Shown: positions 1 through 6,605 of the stretch, in pieces
Numbering within the stretch: the stretch's first letter is position 1
Layout of the letters: the number at the start of each line of letters is the position of its first letter
Program-made: the position numbers and the translations under genes
Origin: Nitrososphaerales archaeon TH526
GTDB taxonomy: Archaea; Thermoproteota; Nitrososphaeria; Nitrososphaerales; Nitrososphaeraceae
Reading direction: 5' to 3'
Length of the DNA stretch: 7,729 bases
NCBI GenBank assembly: GCA_014523665.1
Contig: JAATVR010000197.1
Span: forward strand, 1 to 7,729
The notes under the pieces: generated by a model
What the model was told of the DNA's origin: nothing
The model's database searches: none
The model's input: only the letters and a program-made list of their open reading frames with translations

Positions 1-132
1 GTACCCTTCCTTTGTTTCCAAACAGCATTTACTGTTCGTCCACCAGTCGTAGACAATGGAATTATGGTTATTGGGTCGCTACTCTCATTCACATATATAT
101 TTCTCATTTTTCAGTTTATCCAAAGATTATGA
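1..132 (+). CDS. Possible 3' end of a membrane-anchored protein (partial, runs off left edge)
   Basis: Frame 1 is open from the window edge to a TGA at 130-132, 43 codons. It reads a hydrophilic stretch containing RPPVVDNGIMVIGS, followed by an aromatic/aliphatic segment (LLSFTYIFLIFQFI) of transmembrane type close to the stop. The PVVDNGI..GS pattern is reminiscent of a strand in PQQ-type beta-propeller repeats, but one short match is not enough to name a family. The piece could be the C-terminal anchor of a gene lying to the left, a remnant, or a chance open frame. No function is assigned. The sequence to the left of the window would settle it. Confidence 0.22.
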   Translation, partial: VPFLCFQTAFTVRPPVVDNGIMVIGSLLSFTYIFLIFQFIQRL

Positions 133-412
133 ACGTTGCAAAATAAATTACCTTATATGCACAAACATTGAGTAATTATAACCCATATTGAGAAATCAGT
201 GCTTATACTGATAAAACGGCAAACTAAACATTAACTCAGTGCCAGAGCAAGATCGACATTCGGGAGCATCCATCAGGTCATCATGTTATGTCGCTTCCTT
301 GTCCAATGATCCCACTCCTTTTTCGAAGGCAGACCGTAATGAAGTAACAAATTTACATTTGAAGCCTAAGACAAGACTTATAGTCTAGGCCATTGATAAA
401 TCGAAGAAGATA
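133..412. other. Non-coding stretch, no gene seen
   Basis: All six frames are broken by frequent stops and I see no tRNA or sRNA pattern. A short perfect hairpin (AGACT-TAT-AGTCT) lies just before the SnoaL/NTF2-like remnant at about 375-387, but it is too short to be called a terminator or operator. Confidence 0.5.
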
Positions 413-751
413 TTGAGTAACCAAGAAATACGTGCCACCTTGGATCGTTACTGGGAAGCCACAGGCGCTCTTGATTTAGACAGAGCGAACGACATTTATC
501 ACGACGACCTCATATTTGAATTTCCACAATCGGGCAAACGTCTCTCTAGCAAACGTAACCTGTACTAACTTAAGACACACTATCCCGCTAAAGTTACCTT
601 TAACATCCTGCGAATGCGGGGAGAAGAAAATCTCTGGATAACTGAATTAATTATCACTTATGATGGACGTCCTGTCAATGTGGTAACTATCATGGAGTTC
701 AGAGATGGTATGAAGGTATGTAACTGTCATTTCAGATATACAAAATACTAG
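413..751 (+). pseudogene. SnoaL/NTF2-like (nuclear transport factor 2 fold) protein, broken by an in-frame stop
   Basis: From a TTG at 413 the frame reads LSNQEIRATLDRYWEATGAL and goes on with DLDRANDIYHDDLIFEFPQS. This is the usual opening of SnoaL/NTF2-like proteins: an amphipathic helix, then an 'LxxxYhDDxxFEFPqSGer..G' strand. Codon 52 is TAA (566-568). Downstream the same frame resumes family-like strands (HYPAKVTFNILRMRGEENLW, then ELIITYDGRPVNVVTIMEFR, then DGMKV), in line with the cone-shaped beta-sheet and the 'xxEFRDGKV' element near the C-terminus. The normal ending after DGKV (often H..Q.F..P) is replaced by CNCHFRYTKY and a TAG at 749-751, so the C-terminus is also degraded or frameshifted. 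No clear ATG exists; TTG 413 is a guess. Such folds bind small ligands or act as small enzymes, and this one is probably non-functional. The homology is by eye. Confidence 0.62.
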
Positions 752-807
752 CAAAAGAAACAATAATTACAACACATTGTACAAATAATATACTTTTGAC
801 TAACAAA

Positions 808-819
808 GAGTTAATATTA
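808..819 (+). promoter_or_regulatory. Probable TATA box of glmS (leaderless)
   Basis: GTTAATATTA lies about 20-31 bases before the glmS ATG at 839. This is the distance expected if transcription starts at or next to the start codon. No purine-rich ribosome binding site precedes the ATG (the bases before it are TACCTAAACCTGT). A second AT-rich patch at 786-795 could be an alternative box giving a short leader. Confidence 0.45.
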
Positions 820-838
820 CTCGAGTACCTAAACCTGT

Positions 839-2617
839 ATGTGTTCTATTATAGGATACAATGGGCAATTATTCGTAGCACCTTTATTAGTGGATAGCCT
901 TAAGCGGATGGAATATAGAGGTTATGACAGTGTAGGTATAGCCACAATAAATAACGGCAAGATCCTACTCAAGAAAGGTGTAGGTAAGGTCTTGGAAGTG
1001 GATGGCACGCTTGACCTGAAAAGTATGAAGGGCTTCACGGGTATTGGACACACCAGATGGGCTACGCATGGCGGTGTTACAGAAATAAATGCTCACCCTC
1101 ATTATTGCTGTACAGATAGTATAGCCATCGCCCATAATGGGATTATCGAAAATCACAGAGAGTTGAAGGAAGAGCTTATTGACTTAGGTCACGTTTTTAA
1201 AAGCGATACTGATAGCGAGGTAATCGCACATCTTCTTGAAAACTATTACAATGATCAAAAAAATTTAAAGAAAAGCGTAATGAAAACATGCAGTAGACTA
1301 AAAGGAGCCTATGCATTTGTGGCGGCATTCGAGGATGGGACCATTTGCGGATCCAGATACAACGAACCATTAATAATCGGAACGGTGGATACAGGGAATT
1401 TCCTGTCAAGTGACATCTTGGGATTTATTGAATTCACTGACAAGGCCATTTTTCTAGATAATAGGGACATTGTGATCCTTGATTCGAATACCTATCAAAT
1501 ATATGACTCCGATGGAAAAAACGTGGATCGAACAGCTACTCAGGTGGCATGGGAATTAGCCGCAATAGATAAAGGAAAATACTCACACCACACATTGAAA
1601 GAGATTCATGAACAACCAAAGGCATTAGAAAAGGTAGGGATCTCCAGTTTAGATAAGATAGAGGAATTTTGTAAAGTTCTTAGTAAATCCAAGACTGTAT
1701 TTCTTACGGGTAGTGGAACAAGTTATCACTGTGCTCTAATTGCCAAACACTTGTTATCAAATTTTGGAAAAATTCATGCAGAGACCTTGATGTCAAGTGA
1801 ATTCCAATATACACTAGCGGGCGTTGATAATTCATCAGTGCTTTTGGCATTTTCTCAGAGTGGTGAAACAGCAGACGTGCTGCATGCTGTAAAGGCTGCA
1901 AAACAAATGGGAGCCAAAATCCTTTCTATTGTTAACGTGTCGACTTCGTCATTAGCCAGAATAAGTGATTCATTTTTGGTTACCTCGTGTGGTCCTGAGG
2001 TAGGAGTAGCGGCAACAAAGAGTTTCACGACTCAATTATCTCTAGTTTATATGATAGCAGATAGATTATGTAACGGCTGCTTAGGTTTCAGCGCCAACAG
2101 GTCACTTGTTATTGATGCAATTTGTGAAGTGTTAGATTCTGAAAAAGAATTTTGTGGTATTGCTGAGAAGATTCATCCTGCTCGGGACATTTATGTCCTC
2201 GGTAGATCGATACACTATCCTATTGCCCTTGAAGGAGCACTGAAAATTAAGGAACTATCATATATTCACGCAGAGGGTATAGCTGCTGGCGAATTAAAGC
2301 ATGGACCATTAGCATTGATCGATAGAGATAGCTATGTAATAATTTTAAATCCTAGCGATTCTACTTCGGATCGTAACATTGCTAGCGCTCATGAAATAAA
2401 AGCTAGAGGGGCTACAATAATTGGCATTTCTGATTTACCAAATGAAGTATATGACATTTTTATCAAGATTCCAAAGATTCCATCGATCGAATGTGGAGCT
2501 ATCTATCCTATTATTGAAGTAATCCCTCTTCAGATTCTGGCCTACTATCTATCACTTGTAAGGAACATAGATCCGGATTATCCACGCAACCTTGCGAAAT
2601 CAGTTACTGTAATGTAG
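839..2617 (+). CDS. glmS: Glutamine--fructose-6-phosphate aminotransferase (isomerizing), GlmS
   Basis: GlmS converts fructose-6-phosphate and glutamine to glucosamine-6-phosphate and glutamate in the cytoplasm, the first committed step to UDP-GlcNAc and so to surface glycans. The 592-residue frame is full length (E. coli GlmS is 609). Residues 1 to about 230 are a class-II (Ntn) glutaminase domain: Cys2 is the nucleophile once Met1 is removed, followed by RWATHGGV (73-80), the AHNG oxyanion-hole Asn100-Gly101 and SDTDSE (122-127, Asp125). Two SIS isomerase domains follow. The first has TGSGTS (290-295), SQSGETAD (339-346) and GVAATKSFTTQL (389-400). The second has GRS (455-457), IHAEG (476-480, Glu479) and GELKHGP (484-490, His488). 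The C-tail PRNLAKSV carries Lys587, the counterpart of the E. coli Schiff-base lysine Lys603. Residue 3 is Ser instead of the more common Gly (MCS versus MCG), and the last residue is Met where VTVE is usual. ATG 839 is fixed by the need for Cys at position 2. The gene stands alone. Confidence 0.98.
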   Translation: MCSIIGYNGQLFVAPLLVDSLKRMEYRGYDSVGIATINNGKILLKKGVGKVLEVDGTLDLKSMKGFTGIGHTRWATHGGVTEINAHPHYCCTDSIAIAHNGIIENHRELKEELIDLGHVFKSDTDSEVIAHLLENYYNDQKNLKKSVMKTCSRLKGAYAFVAAFEDGTICGSRYNEPLIIGTVDTGNFLSSDILGFIEFTDKAIFLDNRDIVILDSNTYQIYDSDGKNVDRTATQVAWELAAIDKGKYSHHTLKEIHEQPKALEKVGISSLDKIEEFCKVLSKSKTVFLTGSGTSYHCALIAKHLLSNFGKIHAETLMSSEFQYTLAGVDNSSVLLAFSQSGETADVLHAVKAAKQMGAKILSIVNVSTSSLARISDSFLVTSCGPEVGVAATKSFTTQLSLVYMIADRLCNGCLGFSANRSLVIDAICEVLDSEKEFCGIAEKIHPARDIYVLGRSIHYPIALEGALKIKELSYIHAEGIAAGELKHGPLALIDRDSYVIILNPSDSTSDRNIASAHEIKARGATIIGISDLPNEVYDIFIKIPKIPSIECGAIYPIIEVIPLQILAYYLSLVRNIDPDYPRNLAKSVTVM

Positions 2618-2760
2618 AACAACTTACCTCACCTCTGTATTGCAGATATACCCACGTATGCAATCCCGGAACAGTCGGTGTGCTTTTCATCCATGCAATC
2701 TTGAGAGAAAAATCTCTTCACTCAATGAACTTCCGATAGGAGGTATAGAATATAACACTT

Positions 2761-3099
2761 CTAGATCGAAAGATCCATTCGTTCAGGCCTTAAATCCTCT
2801 TCTATTTCTGTGGATAACTGCTGAAATCAAAATCCTTTATCGCTTTTTTCATAACATATATCATCACCTATGTTAGACGAAATTAGTAGATTTTGGGTAG
2901 TGAGAAGTTGTAGATATTTTCGAACATTTGTCCACGGGACTAATGCTCCGCAAGTTATATGATGAAGCTTGCATAGGCTTTTCTTTTCGCCGTTATAAGT
3001 GATACAAGGACTAGATTGGACGGTCTTTACCATATCGGAAATGATTTCATAATGCTCTCGGGCTTCATGACTAGAACGAAGGCCATTAGAAGCTTTGTT
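2761..3099 (-). pseudogene. Winged-helix DNA-binding protein, decayed (no start codon, internal TGA)
   Basis: Reading the minus strand, one frame is open from 3099 to a TGA at 2829-2827 and continues to a TAG at 2763-2761. It reads RSSHEAREHYEIISDMVKTV (helix 1), then HITCGALVPWTNVRKYLQLL followed by TTQNLL (helix-turn-helix), then ICYEKSDKGF (wing). This matches by eye the small winged-helix proteins frequent in Nitrososphaerota, which typically read RSR.EI...IL.A, then KAfLSY.QLKEYL.LL.ENGLL, then Y..TEKG..FL. The frame has no ATG, GTG or TTG upstream of ATG 3033, which lies inside helix 1. The TGA comes directly after KGF, where the family normally continues; the codons after it read FQQLSTEIEEDL, a plausible C-terminal helix. 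A 68-residue protein from ATG 3033 to the TGA is possible but would lack most of helix 1. The family is fairly sure; a pseudogene is the better reading. Confidence 0.5.
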
Positions 3100-3252
3100 T
3101 TAGTATTATTAGGTGTTGTCTGAGCCACTTTTGGATTGACTAGTTCTACAGTTGTTTCGTGCAACCAAAAAGATTATTCATGTATCCAAGAGAAGAAAGA
3201 TGCTTTACCAGGGAGATTATTTAAGTTGTCAAAAAATAGCCAGATAAAGTAA
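3067..3252 (+). pseudogene. Small exported or membrane protein frame with internal TGA
   Basis: From ATG 3067 the frame reads MTRTKAIRSFVLVLLGVV, then TGA (3121-3123, codon 19), then ATFGLTSSTVVSCNQKDYSC and a charged tail ending at TAA 3250-3252, 61 codons in all. A basic N-terminus (R3, K5, R8), a hydrophobic core running across the stop and small residues before VSC look like a signal peptide or single membrane anchor, and SCNQKDYSC places two cysteines eight apart in the outside part. I do not recognise a family. A TGG or CGA to TGA change would explain the stop. The first 33 bases overlap the minus-strand winged-helix remnant, so at most one of the two was recently functional there. It could also be chance. 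Confidence 0.28.
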
Positions 3253-3260
3253 GTGTAGAA

Positions 3261-3414
3261 ATGGAAACTAAAAGGGAATCCAATAAGGCGGCACGCCATC
3301 ATTGAAGATGTTGGTGCCTCTCCGCACTTATTCTACGGGCGTCCTGTACACTTGGCTGGCCAACGAGTGTATAAAGACCTGGACGACCTATTAACTGGGG
3401 TGGTTGAGGATTAG
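3261..3414 (+). pseudogene. Possible short gene remnant of unknown function
   Basis: ATG 3261 begins METKRESNKAARHH and stops at once with TGA. The overlapping frame is open from 3259 to TAG 3412-3414 and reads HAIIEDVGASPHLFYGRP, then VHLAGQRVYKDLDDLLTGVV. A single indel near 3297-3304 would join the two into one protein of about 50 residues. The composition is protein-like (balanced charges, hydrophobic spacing) but matches no family I know. The stretch from 3415 to 3553 after it has no further support for a gene. Confidence 0.18.
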
Positions 3415-3553
3415 ACGACGACTATGAAAAGCACACAGATCCCATAGGTGACTAGGTTACCTTGCCGAAAAGAAACTTACACACTGGACGCATAGACTTT
3501 GAAAAGAAAATCAAACAGTCTTTATGATGGGCGAGGGCGATTATGATATTCTA

Positions 3554-3760
3554 TTAACGCCTAAAGATACCAGGGTTGCAAGTATTACATTTGCCATAAA
3601 AGAAAGGTTTCGTACATTGGTCGATGGTAATGCTATCCAATTCAATGTCCTGACATTGGAATACCATCGCACATTTAGTACATTGATGATAGCATAGATT
3701 ATGCTGCCGTGTCGTGTTACCAGCATCACGGACCGACCCTGAACTTGTAATTTCAGTCAC
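3554..3760 (-). CDS. Small zinc-ribbon protein (68 residues)
   Basis: On the minus strand, from GTG 3760 to TAA 3556-3554. After a polar N-terminus (MTEITSSGSVRDAGNTTRQH) come CYHQCTKC with Cys23, Cys27 and Cys30, Cys36 in VFQC, Cys49, and YGKCNTC with Cys58 and Cys61. The two CxxC knuckles (27/30 and 58/61), each preceded by an aromatic or basic turn, are the hallmark of a zinc ribbon. Similar small 'KCTKC...YGKC..C' proteins occur in Nitrososphaerota. The target (nucleic acid or protein) is unknown; the protein is short and predicted cytoplasmic. GTG is chosen because a TATA box lies at 3793-3782, right for a leaderless transcript, and because a TAA lies in frame about 30 bases further upstream. 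It is monocistronic. Two overlapping frames (minus 3541-3729, plus 3524-3697) lack such motifs. Family moderately sure, function unknown. Confidence 0.6.
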   Translation of the reverse strand: MTEITSSGSVRDAGNTTRQHNLCYHQCTKCAMVFQCQDIELDSITIDQCTKPFFYGKCNTCNPGIFRR

Positions 3761-3781
3761 TCTTGTATCTTCATTAGAAAT

Positions 3782-3793
3782 AATTTATTTATA
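3782..3793 (-). promoter_or_regulatory. TATA box of the zinc-ribbon gene
   Basis: On the minus strand the sequence is TATAAATAAATT, ending 22 bases before the GTG start at 3760. This is close to an ideal archaeal TATA element and predicts a start of transcription within a few bases of the start codon. No other gene lies downstream on that strand in range. Confidence 0.55.
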
Positions 3794-4007
3794 GAATACT
3801 TGTGAATATTATGTATGAATAATGAATTAGCGCAATTCTATTCACTTTCTCATCAAAATAGCAAGAATGGAGTCAAATGTGAGCGAAATGACGGCAGACC
3901 CGTGATCTATTTCGTTATGAATTGCATACATGATGAATGACAACGACAGTATAAAATGAGCAGCATTGTAAACAGTTCAAATAGTGGTTATTGATGCGCA
4001 CATTTCT

Positions 4008-4567
4008 CTAGGATAAATCGGAGCTGGAGAGATAGCCTTCAAAGAGAGCAGCGATCGTTAGAGCACTCTTGATGCGTCCGTTCTTAAGCTCTCGTATTAT
4101 TTTGTTCTCAGAAAGCTTCCAGACTGTAATGAACTCGAATTCGTCTAGATTTTTGCCGGAATGTTTTTTTAAACCATTCCCAAGAACTACGAAATTCCTG
4201 TCCTGCCTGGCCATGTATAGAACCAATTTACCACTTTGAGGTTGTTGCAGGTGTAACCTGTTTCTTCAATTAATTCCCTTCTGCCTGCATCGAGCGCAGC
4301 TTCATTATCAGCAATGAATCCACCTGGTAATTCAAGAAGGTCTCTACCTACGCCGTGTCTATAGTTATCCACCATTAACAACGAGCGATCTTTGAAGACG
4401 GGGAGAACTATGACTGTGTCGCGTACTTCTATCCTGTTAAACATACCCACTCTAGTAGTAACATCATCCCCGGTGCTTACCGAGTCTTCGTATACTGTCA
4501 TCCATTCACTCGTATAGACCACATTAGATCGCCTAGTCTGATAATTAGAATGCGTCTCGCCCCGCAT
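4008..4567 (-). pseudogene. NUDIX hydrolase, ADP-ribose pyrophosphatase type, split by a frameshift
   Basis: NUDIX enzymes of this type hydrolyse ADP-ribose or related nucleoside diphosphates in the cytoplasm. From ATG 4567 (minus), residues 1-126 contain an N-terminal beta domain, NYRHGVGRDLLELPGG and a complete Nudix box: Gly83, Glu89, then RELIEETGY from Arg97 to Tyr105, matching GX5EX7REUXEEXGU. A proline 15 residues after the box (YTWPG, Pro120) fits the ADP-ribose subgroup. The frame then ends at a stop just before 4187. The next frame continues directly with QDRNFVVLGNGLKKH, LDEFEFI and a C-terminal helix ALTIAALFEGYL to TAG 4010-4008. Joined, the protein is about 185 residues, normal for the family. 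The break is at about 4192-4206, in a run of CAGG-like repeats, where a 4-bp slip or a 1-bp deletion would explain it. GTG 4579 is an alternative start; ATG 4567 fits the TATA box. The catalytic box is intact but the protein as read is truncated. Sequencing error is the alternative. Confidence 0.85.
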
Positions 4568-4590
4568 TGATATAATCACATAATCTCCAT

Positions 4591-4599
4591 AATTAAATC
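4591..4599 (-). promoter_or_regulatory. Probable TATA box of the NUDIX gene
   Basis: On the minus strand the sequence is ATTTAATT, ending 24 bases before ATG 4567, so a leaderless message starting at that ATG is expected. This supports ATG 4567 over the upstream GTG at 4579. Confidence 0.45.
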
Positions 4600-5603
4600 T
4601 GTTGTACGTTTATCACTACTATGACAATTATGGGGTCACATATGGTAGAGTGTTAATTGCCAAGGCATGATTCGCCAACATCTATCAAAGAATTTCAGCG
4701 AATTATGATTTCAAAGTTATTTGAATGTCAGAGCATTACAGTGGTCCTACAATCTGATACGAATATGCGCTTACACGTACTACCCGAAGCATTGATAAAC
4801 TAATGAACGGCGAAGTCCAATAACAGATTTAGTTATCTTTAAGTTACTAAGACAGAATATAGGGAGGTATAGACATCTATCTCCACATCTCGCACCGGCT
4901 ATTTAGACTAAATGTTCTGGATTGAAGATTTTTTCAGATACTAACACACTGTAAAGAAATGTGTGAGCATGGAGGATGGGTGTAATCCTACTTTGATCTG
5001 GGCACTCTTTTTGCCAATATCTGCCTGAGTTGCTATTGAATCCAAAGTATTTTCACCGACCAGTGTACTTACATAAGAGATCCTCATACAAAAGGAAGCG
5101 ATCAGCAATACTATACAGATTATTGCTCCATTGTTTTCTCGTGCTCCATATGTTAATACTATACGGATTTTCCATGGTGCTCATTATATTAAATCTTGCG
5201 TCAAGTTTAAGAATTAACTACGAAAATAACTGCGAGAAAAACTACGCTGTTCAGATAATAACCTTAAGATAATTTATAACAGTAGATAGGAAGCCTGACA
5301 TCGAACGATAGTAATCCCACAGAGAGCCGAAGTAAATGGAACCAAAGATTAGAATAAATATTGGTGCTTACTTTTAAGGCCCAAGGGTGTGTGTGAACCA
5401 TTTTTGACTTAAATTTTAGGGCTCATCCACAATTTCTAAAGACAGGGACTGTTCTTATTTTTGATCTAGATTTACTATTTGTCCTAACTAATTAACGTAA
5501 GTAATCTGGGATATAGGGAAGCATATAGTCAATATATTAAGAATAAATCCTCAAATACAAGCATCATCTGCTAGTGTCACAATTGTACTCTCGTACAAAA
5601 AGC
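4600..5603. other. One-kilobase stretch without a convincing gene
   Basis: The plus strand has an 80-codon open frame at 5030-5272 (TTG start) with a hydrophobic middle (LLLHCFLVLHMLILYGFSMV). The same DNA on the minus strand has a comparable frame from ATG 5187 with one TGA. Neither carries a family motif, a signal for its start or a sensible C-terminus, so I do not call a gene. A frame near 4690-4830 with short open pieces (MSEHYSGPTI, then TGA, then YEYALTRTTRSIDKLMNGEV) could be a very old remnant. The hairpin TTGTAC-TCTC-GTACAA lies at 5583-5598, six bases before ATG 5604. No tRNA, IS end or CRISPR repeat is visible. Confidence 0.5.
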
Positions 5604-5783
5604 ATGACGCTAACTCTTGGATTATTTTTGATAGGTACGCTTGGATTATCTTGTTTGTCTACTACTTTTTTTTAACAACAAGACCACACGCTAGCTCAAC
5701 AATATATTCCAAATCATGGGATTTTCTGCATGAGAAGAAAGAGTACTCTGACCGCTGTTAATTTATATAATAATCGCTCTTAG
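5604..5783 (+). pseudogene. Short exported-protein frame broken at a T8 run
   Basis: ATG 5604 begins MTLTLGLFLIGTLGLSCLST, then TFF, then TAA at 5673-5675. This is a strong signal-peptide-like or membrane segment that stops at the end of eight consecutive T (5666-5673). Two continuations are possible. In the same frame, QQDHTLAQQYIPNHGIF runs on to TAG 5781-5783. If one T is missing from the run, the reading becomes FFLTTRPHASSTIYS, with a signal-peptidase-like PHAS, then KSWDFLHEKKEYSDRC to TAA 5759-5761. I cannot decide between them. The unusually good N-terminus suggests a once-real exported protein; family and function are unknown. A perfect 6-bp hairpin sits directly before the ATG. Confidence 0.33.
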
Positions 5784-5833
5784 GAATGATAGTATTCGTT
5801 GCCACCAAGCTGAACCATACTTTCATTTAAAAG

Positions 5834-5843
5834 CTTATATACA
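5834..5843 (+). promoter_or_regulatory. Probable TATA box of the secreted-protein gene
   Basis: CTTATATACA lies 26-35 bases before the TTG at 5869, giving an expected transcription start within about six bases of the start codon. No ribosome binding site precedes the TTG. Confidence 0.45.
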
Positions 5844-5868
5844 ATAATCTCTGGAGAGTTATTCTCTC

Positions 5869-6366
5869 TTGCAAACGAAACTGCCAATTCTTATTGCATT
5901 AGTTGGACTATTCATGCTTTCATTGTTGGTGGTCGATACGGCTTTTGCTTTTTATCTCGACTTTGGTTTTAGACGACAGGTACGTCAAAATGTCCTAGAG
6001 GCGGCATGCGGTCCAGCAAGTGCACGACAGGTTGATAATGTCTTAGGTTGGAATCCCAATGGTGAGAGAAGGACTTTTCAGATTGTTGGAACTACAGCTG
6101 ATCCGCTTATCCAGCCTGGAACATGTCCTCAAAGACAAACTTGGGGCCCAGCGACAGGCTCTTGTAGTAACCTTTCATGCGTAACACCGAACTCAGTCAT
6201 TGCTATCTCATTAAGAGGTTCAATTGCGCCAGGGCAACAACATACTGCGTGTGCAGTTGATGATATTTCCCCACAAGGACCGACTGATCATAGATTTAGC
6301 GTACACTGCATTATAGCTCCTAGATTCGGTCAAGTTCTGAACTTTGCCGTGCTTAATCCTGGTTAG
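5869..6366 (+). CDS. Secreted six-cysteine protein of unknown function
   Basis: The 165-residue frame starts at TTG and has a textbook Sec signal peptide: MQTKL, hydrophobic core PILIALVGLFMLSLLVV, and the cleavage motif AFA at residues 25-27. The mature protein of about 138 residues has exactly six cysteines (47, 86, 99, 104, 128, 147), an even number fitting three disulfides in a folded extracellular domain. It is rich in Gly, Pro, Gln and Thr, with alternating beta-type stretches (SVIAISLRGSIA at 109-120 and HRFSVHCIIA at 141-150). There is no further membrane segment, so it should be released or loosely surface-bound. I do not recognise a family. The start is supported by the signal peptide beginning right at the TTG and by the TATA box upstream. 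Its stop TAG (6364-6366) overlaps the stop of the convergent winged-helix frame. It appears to be monocistronic. Confidence that it is a gene is good; function is open. Confidence 0.72.
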   Translation: MQTKLPILIALVGLFMLSLLVVDTAFAFYLDFGFRRQVRQNVLEAACGPASARQVDNVLGWNPNGERRTFQIVGTTADPLIQPGTCPQRQTWGPATGSCSNLSCVTPNSVIAISLRGSIAPGQQHTACAVDDISPQGPTDHRFSVHCIIAPRFGQVLNFAVLNPG

Positions 6367-6605
6367 CGAGTTCCGCCACGATCTCCACCTCCAACTTCTA
6401 ATCCATTTATGCCTTGAGTTCTTTTAGTCACGGCCGTAACTGAATAGCTTTTCAGGCATCGTTGTGACTCTTCAAAAACTTCGTGAAGGTGACCCTTCCC
6501 CAACTTTGTAATGCGATAGAAATTCCCATCCTTCCTGAATCCGATTAATCTCAATTCTAACAATGGAATACCACGAATCTCCAAATTGGCATCGAATGAA
6601 TTCAA
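6363..6605 (-). CDS. Winged-helix DNA-binding protein fragment (80 residues, probably N-terminally truncated)
   Basis: From TTG 6605 (minus) the protein begins MNSFDANLEIRGIPLLELRL, then IGFRKDGNFYRITKLGKGHL. The pattern LLELRLIGF, a turn, then NFYRITKLGK is the recognition helix plus wing of archaeal winged-helix proteins. The first two helices of the fold are missing or reduced, and a TAA lies one codon before the TTG, so the frame is likely the 3' part of a larger gene whose front is lost. After the wing come HEVFEESQRCL (helix) and a tail ending in EVGGGDRGGTR, unusually glycine-rich. It converges on the secreted-protein gene, and the two stop codons share two bases. No TATA box is found at the proper distance. 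If made, it would be a small DNA-binding protein; its target is unknown. Confidence 0.5.
   Translation of the reverse strand: MNSFDANLEIRGIPLLELRLIGFRKDGNFYRITKLGKGHLHEVFEESQRCLKSYSVTAVTKRTQGINGLEVGGGDRGGTR

Noticed and set aside
777..784. TTGTACAA palindrome repeated at 6957-6964, and TTGTAC half sites at 5583-5598, as a shared operator
   Set aside because: Short AT-rich palindromes recur by chance, the 6957 copy has no gene start beside it, and the flanks are unrelated.
2640..2876. 78-codon plus-strand frame after glmS
   Set aside because: It overlaps the winged-helix remnant on the minus strand, starts at a TTG without promoter support and shows no family motif.
2959..2965. ATGATGA (and another at 3930-3936) as box C of a C/D guide RNA
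   Set aside because: No CTGA box D follows at a suitable distance in either case.
3524..3697. Plus-strand 57-codon frame beginning MMGEGDYDILLTPKDTR
   Set aside because: Its composition is tempting, but it overlaps the zinc-ribbon gene, which has paired CxxC motifs and a proper TATA box.
5030..5272. 80-codon hydrophobic plus-strand frame from TTG
   Set aside because: No motif, no promoter at the expected distance, and an equally open minus-strand frame over the same bases; low-complexity AT-rich translation explains the hydrophobicity.
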